Positions 57,843-64,000 of a stretch of DNA of 64,000 bases are shown here, one piece after another. The translations under genes were made by a program, and so were the position numbers. The stretch spans positions 1-64,000 of the forward strand of contig WTXD01000039.1 of assembly GCA_022496205.1 (NCBI GenBank), read 5' to 3'. Within the stretch, counting starts at the first letter, position 1. Each line of letters starts with the position of its first letter. The DNA comes from Gloeopeniophorella convolvens (taxonomy: Eukaryota; Basidiomycota; Agaricomycetes; Russulales). The notes below the pieces were generated by a model. It did no database searches. It saw only the letters and a list, made by a program, of their open reading frames with translations, and was not told the DNA's origin.

Positions 57843-58785
57843 TCATGTACCTGTGGCGGCCGTCTTGGCCTTTTTTGCCTTCTTCGGCGAGTCCGTCTCG
57901 CCCTTCCGCTTCCGCTTTTCTTTCTCTTTCGGCCGCGCCTCGTCTACCTCTGCCTCTACATCCATAGCGTCCGCATCGCTCGGGGCGTCGCCCGGGTCGC
58001 CGTACGGCCTAAATCGATGTTTGAGCACCGACTCGGGATACGCCTCGCGCGGTGGATTCTGGCGCAGCACCGCACTACCCGCAGCATCCGGCGCGTGTGG
58101 TTGTGGTGGGCGCGCCGTGAGGACGACGTGCCGTGTGACGGGTGTTGGCGCTGCCATCCCGAACCATGAGCGTACTCGTACGGTTAGGAAGAATAGACAG
58201 GAGACGCACAAAGGAACAGCTCCCCGCCCTTTCTCGCGCGCGGGAGCAGCACAGACAACCCGGCGAGTTCCTCCGCCCCTCCCATGCGACGGGATCCTGC
58301 GGCGAGCGCGTCCAGACGTCGTACGCGGTAGCCTTGCGCTGCAGCGAGCCCGCGAGGCCCATGTGCGAGGCAACCTCCATCTCCTGCAGATACTTGGGTT
58401 TTATCTGCAACGGCATGGGATAGGAACTCGAGGGGCGGGGCGAACGGAGGAGCGGGCGCACCGAAGCGGGGATGCGCACGAGCCATAGCTCTGCGCCGGA
58501 AGATTTTACCGAGTCATAGTCGAATTCGCCAAATTCAATGTCCAGTCCGCTGGGACGCTCCCTGCGGGTGGTGCATACGCGTGGCGGCGTCGGTGCCTCG
58601 TCGCGCGCGGAGACGTCTGGTGCCGCGTTGAACGAAACTGCCTTTTCCTTGCGCGCAGACTTTTTGGGCTTGGGGAATGTAATAGTCGGCAAGAACTTGG
58701 CTTCCTCGCTCCAGAAATCCTTCGCAGTCGAGGGCTTTGGAGAATCTGGAGAAGAGTCACGCCCGAGGCGATTTTGACCGGCCAT
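57843..58785 (-). CDS. RPA34: RNA polymerase I subunit Rpa34
   Basis: Starts MAGQNRLGRDSSPDSPKPS at 58785. A conserved dimerisation-type segment follows: LDIEFGEFDYDSVKSSGAEL, then IKPKYLQEMEV after an intron at about 58470-58415. Next are TPVTRHVVLTARPP, EAYPESVLKHRFRPYG and a long Lys-rich tail (KEKEKRKRKGETDSPKKAKK) ending at 57843. These features match the Rpa34.5/CAST subunit of RNA polymerase I, the partner of Rpa49, with a nucleolar-type basic tail. Its promoter is shared with COX17 and is now interrupted by a LINE. Confidence 0.8.
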
Positions 58786-58847
58786 GGAGAGAGGAGAGCG
58801 CTAGCACCGGGCCGAGAACCGGATCTAGGTGAGTCACGTGCGCGACT

Positions 58848-58861
58848 GTGCTCGCTCAGCA
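58848..58861. repeat. Target-site duplication, left copy
   Basis: GTGCTCGCTCAGCA, identical to 60023-60036; flanks the LINE insertion. Confidence 0.95.
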
Positions 58862-60022
58862 ATTCAGTCATGCACTCGGGTTATGGCGCGACCGTCTTCT
58901 TTCAGGGAGCGGAAACGGCCAATACGGCGCGGTCCCTTGGGACGTCCGCCACCATTTTCGATGCGGAGATGGCGGCCCTGGCTGCCGGGGCGACGATGGC
59001 CCAGACTGCACTTACGTCACGACCTGACTGCCGGCGCGTCATTTTTCTTTCGGACTCTTTTTCATCCCTCCACACGATCTACTCTGCGCGCCCTCATGTG
59101 GCCCAGAAATACTCCCTAACGTTCAAACAAACCATTGACAATATCCTTTCTCATTCTAGGGACCTGACGGTGGAAATCCGGTGGTGCCCGGGGCACACGG
59201 GAATCCTCGGCAATGAGCGCGCTGACGAGCTCGCCAAGTCCGGCGTCTCCCTCCCCCTCCTCCCGAATCAGAGAGAACCCCACACCCTCTCTCATCAGCG
59301 AATGTCCAACAAGGAAGCGGCCGCGTTTGCTTGGAAACAACGCTGGCACGCCTCTCCTCGGCGATCGGATGCTTGGCGGGGTCTCCCCAACCCGCCTAAC
59401 GGCAAACTCGCGCCGGCTTACCAAGCCATGCACTCGGCAAAGACGGCCCGGCCCATCATCTCCACATTCACCCGCCTCCTCACCGGCCACGCCTTCTGCG
59501 GTGCTTACACCGCCATGATGAAGCCGACAGAACGCACGTCATGCGACTGTCCGGACGCGCCACTTCAGACCATCGAACACGTCCTCACTTCATGCCCACT
59601 CTACGCCGAACCCCGCCGATCCATCCTCCGTCCCATCGCCCACGACTACTCGCTGCACAAAATATTCGGAACAAAGGAGGGGGCGCCGCACTGGCCAAGT
59701 TCATCGAGGCCACTCGCTGCCTGATGGTGCCCCGCACGCCCCCTCAGCCCCCGGAACCCCCCTGAAGGTCCCACGCGCGGTTACGGCCTATATGTGGCCA
59801 CCGCTTTGTCGCTGTGAAAGCGGCTCGGAACTCTAACGCCCTAGCGGCGTGCCAGACTTTGATTACTACCTACTACTTCTATTTGCGCCCGGCCCGATTA
59901 CTCATACTCTGACTCCGACCCTGTGAAACTGTACTATGTATGTAGTGCGACCGCGTCTTGCGATGGACTCGCTGTTGCGGAATATAAATGCTGACAAAAA
60001 AAAAAAAAAAAAAAAAAAAAAA
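58862..60022 (+). mobile_element. 5'-truncated non-LTR retrotransposon (LINE) with poly-A tail
   Basis: 1,161 bp between perfect 14-bp direct repeats, ending in 27 A residues (59996-60022). It contains the 3' end of an ORF2-type reading frame with RNase H and a terminal zinc-knuckle-like motif, then about 270 bp of 3' UTR. The missing reverse transcriptase and endonuclease domains mark it as a 5'-truncated insertion. RNase H after RT suggests a Tad1-like clade, but that cannot be shown from this part. Confidence 0.93.
58870..59724 (+). pseudogene. LINE ORF2 C-terminal fragment: RNase H domain
   Basis: The frame is open from the element's first base to 59724. RNase H residues are visible: Glu in ATIFDAEMAAL, Asp in VIFLSDSFSSLH, His and Asp in RWCPGHTGILGNERADELAK. 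Downstream is C-D-C ... H-x4-C (TSCDCPDAPLQTIEHVLTSC), the usual C-terminal zinc motif of LINE ORF2 proteins. Upstream domains are lost. An ATG at 58774 lies outside the element and is not its start. Confidence 0.9.
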
Positions 60023-60036
60023 GTGCTCGCTCAGCA
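60023..60036. repeat. Target-site duplication, right copy
   Basis: GTGCTCGCTCAGCA immediately after the poly-A tail; identical to 58848-58861. Confidence 0.95.
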
Positions 60037-60166
60037 GGTCGGCGCGTCCGAGTCCGATGCTGAGTGTCGTCCGCACCCCTCGTTCATCCACCCATCCATC
60101 CCCTCCGCTGTGCGGGCACGCTCATTCGACGATCGACCCTTGTCGCTGCCTCCTTGCATTTGCGTC

Positions 60167-60604
60167 ATGTTTGAGAAAGTGAGCTCGCTGACGCATATCC
60201 TTACTCCTTCGAAGGTGCCGCCGTCTGAGACGAGAAACGTCGTATACAGGTCACCGCCCTCTGGTCCCCCGCCCCGGTACCAGCGCCTGCTAAGCCATAC
60301 GACGCCACGGATCCTAAACAGAATCCGCAGAACCCAGAGGGTCTGAAGCCGTACGTCTTGTTCACTCCATTTGAACGCCTTTAGTCCGTCTCCACACCCT
60401 TGCTTCTCAACCCTGCCTCCTCGGCGCGCCCAACGTCCATTAATCTGACCTATCTGCCTGCCTAGGTGCTGTGCGTGTCCAAAGACGAAGTTCGCGCGGG
60501 ATGACTGTTTCCTCAAGTTCGATGCAACTGAGGCAGACGACAAGTGCAAGGCGCTTGTGCAGGAACACCTTGCGTGCATGCGCGGCCTCGGCTTCAAGAT
60601 CTAG
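60167..60604 (+). CDS. COX17: Cytochrome c oxidase copper chaperone Cox17
   Basis: Exons 60167-60178, 60250-60350 and 60466-60604 close in frame to 83 residues. Exon 1 is only 12 nt (MFEK). The protein ends GLKPCCACPKTKFARDDCFL ... DDKCKALVQEHLACMRGLGF plus KI. The KPCCxCP copper site and four further Cys (the last pair C-x9-C) are those of Cox17, the intermembrane-space chaperone that passes Cu(I) to Sco1 and Cox11. The spacing between the third and fourth Cys groups is slightly long (x12). The divergent promoter with RPA34 is split by the LINE; the start codon is 130 bp from its right end. Confidence 0.93.
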
Positions 60605-61074
60605 ATGGCACCCTCGGGCCCGTAGACTCCCTGCACAGACCCCTTCACGATTGTGCATCGAGGGCGCATATTTTAACCCTAGACATTGTGCAGTATAATC
60701 AAGTTCTGACAGAACATCATATCACAACTCACTTTTGCTACCAATTCGCCCTCCAATAGGCCTTGGGCTTGCTGTAAGACCGCGTCGCTCAAGTACCACC
60801 GCTGGGTTGTCAACATCCATGAGTTTCTCAGTCCACCAACCCAATGCCAAACTGGCCAGGAAGTACGACCAAGGACCGCCCCCTGGCCGAAGCAGGCGAT
60901 TTACTACTAATGTAACCCTTCACCGTTGCAACTTGGCCGTGCTCTGCTCATCGGTTCCGGGATTTTCCTGGGTTTTGCTCTAATTTCCTCATGTGGTCTA
61001 CGGGTTTTCCACTTTAACTGGGGTTTTAGCGGTTCGACCGTTCCCGGAGTCACATAAGATTCCCCGGCGCCCAT
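60605..61074. other. Intergenic region between COX17 and the H3 gene
   Basis: No gene recognised; short open frames only. Confidence 0.5.
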
Positions 61075-61082
61075 ATATAAGG
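61075..61082 (+). promoter_or_regulatory. TATA box of the histone H3 variant gene
   Basis: TATATAAG lies about 105 bp before the start codon at 61185, followed by a pyrimidine-rich leader. Confidence 0.65.
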
Positions 61083-61184
61083 CTTTCTGTTGCGACCTGA
61101 AGCCTGCTCTCCCCTTGACCTTTGACCCCCACTTGCTTATCATTGTCTATAACCCCAGCAAACTCTTCTCGCCTGATCCCTTAC

Positions 61185-62074
61185 ATGGCCCGCACCAAGG
61201 TAAGCGCTCGTCTACCTTAGACACTTCCCTTCTCTCCCAATAAGGCTGCCCTCGCTGGAATATGTGGGATGCGGCCTCTGCAAGCGTCTGCGTCGCTGTA
61301 CCCGCCTCTCCCAAGGGCGCCGGCCCCGCAGAGGAATACACACACCTTATGTTTATCCTTGTTTGTCGTACCGCCAGTATTAGCTTTCTCTATTATCTCC
61401 CCCAAGCTATACTCGCTCTCCACCTTACCGCCTGCTGACCGACGCCTTCCTCATATAGCAAACAGCCCGCAAGTCTACCGGCGGCAAAGCAGGTAGGAAG
61501 CAACTCGCTACCAAGGTCCCACGGTCGCACGTCGTCGGTGGTCATTATTCTTCATACCTACTATCGCTCATTGTCAGAGCAGCAGGTCGCCGCTACCGGC
61601 GGCGTCAAGAAGCCGCACCGCTTTCGCCCGGGAACCGTGGCGCTGCGCGAGATCCGCCGCTACCAGAAGTCGACCGACCTTCTCATCCGCAAGCTGCCGT
61701 TCCAGCGCCTCGTCCGCGAGATCGCCCAAGACTTCAAGGTAGCCAGCCTCCACCGTATGCTTCTCTCTACTTATACTAACGCGCTTTGTATAGACCGACC
61801 TTCGCTTCCAATCATCCGCGGTGCTCGCCATGCAAGAGGCAGCCGAAGGTAGGCGCCCATACTGCAGTAGGTTGTCGTCGCTCACCGCTATGCCACAGCC
61901 TTCCTCGTCTCTCTCTTCGAGGACACTAACACGGCTGCAATTCACGCGAAACGTGTCACCATGTGCGTATACTGTCGGATATCTCATGCTTGTTGCTCAC
62001 CGGCGCCGCTTGCGTTCTCCAGCCAGCCGAAGGACCTCGTCCTTGCTCGCCGCCTGCGTGACAAGAAGATGTAA
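61185..62074 (+). CDS. Divergent histone H3 variant
   Basis: Six exons close in frame to 132 residues: 61185-61199, 61459-61515, 61583-61738, 61794-61848, 61899-61962, 62023-62074. The N-tail [17 protein letters not shown] keeps K4, K9, S10 and K14, and RKQLATK keeps K18 and K23. The next exon begins [17 protein letters not shown], so the AARKSAP block with K27/S28 is missing; K36/K37 remain. The histone fold is normal ([37 protein letters not shown]) with no CENP-A-like loop. It ends [12 protein letters not shown] instead of the usual RRLRGERS, and has [10 protein letters not shown] where LAAIHA is common. The exon 2/3 junction has an alternative splice that would add about eight residues, still without ARKS. 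It may be a specialised variant; expression is unknown. Confidence 0.88.
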
Positions 62075-62418
62075 CTATCAGTAAGCGCTACGCTGTTCAA
62101 AGCAGGTCTGGTAGTCCCAGATATAAACGAAGGAGCTCAAAGAACGTATATAGTGATTGTGTTCAGTGCGCTATGGATGAATGAAGCTTGTTCGGCGAGT
62201 CTGAGGTGCCATGCGCCAGCGTACTTATGTCGGGGCGCTTAGTAAGCATGTCGCCCACTTCCGCAAGTTGCCGAATCTGAGCTGAGTCAGCGTCATGACC
62301 GTGACGCGATCTCTCTCAACTTTGGCGCCAGTGGTTGTAGTACATTATTGAAGTGAACCTACTTGACATACTATCAAGTACCACGGTGGTGCTGCAGGCC
62401 CTTACATCGCACTATCCG
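62075..62418. other. Intergenic region
   Basis: Between the H3 variant and the glyoxalase-like gene; nothing recognised. Confidence 0.5.
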
Positions 62419-63513
62419 ATGGCATCCAGTCAACCTCAAGCGTCTCCATCACCGAAGACCCTAGATCACATAGTTCATCTCACACCCCCGGGAACGGTGG
62501 ACGAAACTGCTGAGCAATTCCGTCGGCTGGGATTCCAGTACGCGGTTTGACACACAACATAGATCTTACATTCGTCGAATATGACTGACATTGTACCATC
62601 AGCGTCATCCCTGGTGGTACACACGCCGACGGGTTGACCGCCAACGCACTGGTTGTGAGGCCATCATTGTAGTAATCACGGCTCCCCAACCTCTGATTCG
62701 GAGACTAGATCATGCCCGATGGCATCTACCTCGAACTTATCTCGTTCACCCACCCCGAAGCACACTATCCGCCCTCGAGCCCCGCACACGATGCCCGTCA
62801 CCGCCACCAATGGGCGAATAAGCCCCCAGGCTGGGTTGCGTACGCACACCTCGGCGCTCCGGGCTCTGTTCCACCGCTCTCGACGCTCCTCAATGCACGC
62901 CTAGAGGACATAGCGCCGCACAGTGGAACACACTACGCGCACGAGACCGCTGGCGGGCGCACACGGCCAGACGGCGTGGTGCTCAAGTGGGAGCTCACGA
63001 CGCCCACGCGCTGGGCGGAGCGCGTCGGCGGCACGCGGCTCCCGTTTTTCTGTGGCGACGTGACGCCTCGCGAGCTGCGTGTGCGCGTGCTTTTTGCAAA
63101 AAGCAGTTGAAGAGAGTACTCATGCACAGGTACCGTCGTGCCGCTAGGTACCCACGCAACCGGCGTCGAACACGGTGCACCCGAACGGCGCGCAGAGCAT
63201 CGCGCACCTGCGCGTTCTGGCGCCGCGTGTTGCGTTCACAGACGTATCGGCAGAGCTCACGGCCATCACTGGCGAGGCGCCGATCGAGTTGTCTGCCAGC
63301 GAGCACGTGTGGCTGCTGGACGTTCCCGGTAATGTCGCACCCAAGTGGCACCCCAAGCTCATACTCTCTGAACCAGAACCGGACGATCAGACGGGGCTGG
63401 AGTTTGTGGAGAAGAACGGTCCTGGGCTCTTTGAGATTGGTGTACGCGTCGATGGTAAGGGGGATGACTCTTCGGAGACGCCGTTTGGAAGGGTGGTATG
63501 GGTACCGGTATAA
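62419..63513 (+). CDS. Glyoxalase-like domain protein
   Basis: Starts MASSQPQASPSPKTLDHIVH at 62419. Exon joins give RRLGF-H/Q-VIPGGTHADGLTANAL, then IMPDGIYLELISFTHPE, a long exon with HQWANKPPGWVAYAHLG and LKWELTTP, and RLPFFCGDVTPRELR. The last exon (from about 63150, VPTQPASNTVHPNGAQSIAH) runs to the TAA at 63511-63513. The LDHIVHL start, PGGxHxxxGTxNxL-like phrase and ELISF strand match the Glyoxalase_3 (VOC fold) family. The His and Glu could be metal ligands. Substrate is unknown; members are often annotated only as glyoxalase-like. Confidence 0.82.
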
Positions 63514-63661
63514 CCATAGATGACGCCGCACAACGTAATCAGTCATTCTTCACTCCTTCGACGGTGGGGCTTCAAGCTTCACGGTATGCTCATATAAGCA
63601 ACGTCGCACAGAAGTACAGAGTAGTGTCCGCCGTTATCCACAGGATTGTCTCATACTATCC

Positions 63662-64000
63662 CTACAGACCGACCGCGGACAGAAGTCTCGCCCAATCTGA
63701 GCTACCCAAACCGGTGACCTGCAATTCAGACACTGAGTCAGCCTTTCGTAACGTCAAAGTGGAAGACAAGTACACATACTGGGTTCCAACCCGCCAAAGC
63801 GGGAAAGCCATTCGTGCCGCAGCCAGGATTACTGCCAGACGTGATATTATTGAAGATGGCGGGTGCTGTGGCGTATAGGAATGGATTCAGGAAGCCGAGG
63901 GGAGGCTTGCCAGCAGCTATAAGCCTGTCGTTGATCAATGCAACGATGCTCCCAAAGATGGGGGATGAAGCCTCCGTCCCGTCGAGTGTCCCAACCTCTC
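63662..64000 (-). CDS. S53 (sedolisin/tripeptidyl) peptidase, C-terminal end
   Basis: The last exon is 63718-63662 (VTGLGSSDWARLLSAVGL, TAG). The preceding exon runs from 63780 off the right edge. It encodes DGTEASSPIFGSIVALINDR, GKPPLGFLNPFLYAT and NNITSGSNPGCGTNGFPALA then GWNP. The order GT-x-x-x-x-P, D/N-I-T-x-G, NPGCGTNGF and GWDPVTGLG is diagnostic of sedolisins, secreted acid serine peptidases that bind Ca2+ near the C-terminus. Two features are odd: the catalytic Ser of GTSxSxP is replaced by Glu (GTEASSP), and the Ca ligand usually in NDIT is Asn (NNIT). It may be an inactive paralogue; the rest of the gene is not visible. Confidence 0.87.

Noticed and set aside
58774..58861. ATG at 58774 as the start of the RNase H protein
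   Set aside because: It lies outside the LINE, left of the target duplication, and overlaps the RPA34 start on the other strand.
61185..62074. Centromeric H3 (CENP-A/Cse4)
   Set aside because: The N-tail is the canonical ARTKQTARKS and loop 1 (DFKTDLRF) has no CENP-A-type insertion.
1..64000. tRNA, rRNA or other RNA genes
   Set aside because: I looked for cloverleaf-like or conserved rRNA segments and recognised none. A tRNAscan or Infernal run would settle this.

Overview
This window reads as nuclear DNA of a filamentous basidiomycete, probably an Agaricomycete and perhaps of Polyporales type. Genes lie close together on both strands and are cut by many short introns of about 45-70 nt, mostly GT-AG with a few GC-AG. 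The gene content is fungal: elongation factor 3, a THI20-type ThiD-TenA fusion, a V-ATPase a subunit, a Goodbye-NACHT receptor and fungal-type kinases. I built exon models by hand from splice signals and recognisable protein families. Coordinates given for them are exact where reading phase closes, and marked approximate elsewhere.

Left part (1-9.4 kb): the 5' end of a Rab11/Ypt31 gene with a 5-nt microexon, a divergently transcribed ITFG1/TIP homologue, and a Goodbye-NACHT NLR-like gene on the minus strand. Next comes a 2,129-bp DNA element with perfect 30-bp terminal inverted repeats and a 6-bp flanking repeat. It carries one spliced gene of unknown function and no recognisable transposase.

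Accessory part (9.4-24 kb): a cluster of five related C2H2 zinc-finger genes (10.2-22.1 kb, both strands) whose second finger is unusual, mixed with a Cys/His-rich orphan gene and another unknown gene.

Central core (24-34.7 kb): a Ser/Thr kinase, the V-ATPase a subunit (VPH1) and elongation factor 3 (TEF3). 

Duplicated part (34.7-49 kb): an ancestral block EF3 - M50B-like peptidase - header/kinase gene - NTH1 has been duplicated in tandem. The products are a deleted M50B pseudogene, three copies of a Crinkler-like header plus kinase gene, an NTH1 fragment fused to an EF3 fragment, a second M50B copy, and the intact NTH1 gene.

Right core (49-64 kb): NTH1, THI20, NGG1/ADA3, an SLC41/MgtE-type transporter, RPA34, COX17, a divergent histone H3 variant, a glyoxalase-like protein and the 3' end of an S53 (sedolisin) peptidase. 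A 5'-truncated LINE with an RNase H domain, a poly-A tail and a 14-bp target duplication sits inside the short divergent promoter between RPA34 and COX17.

Several genes expected to be essential (TEF3, VPH1, THI20) each need one or more single-base additions at short homopolymers to stay in frame. This looks like consensus error in the assembly, and it complicates decisions about which duplicated genes are truly broken.
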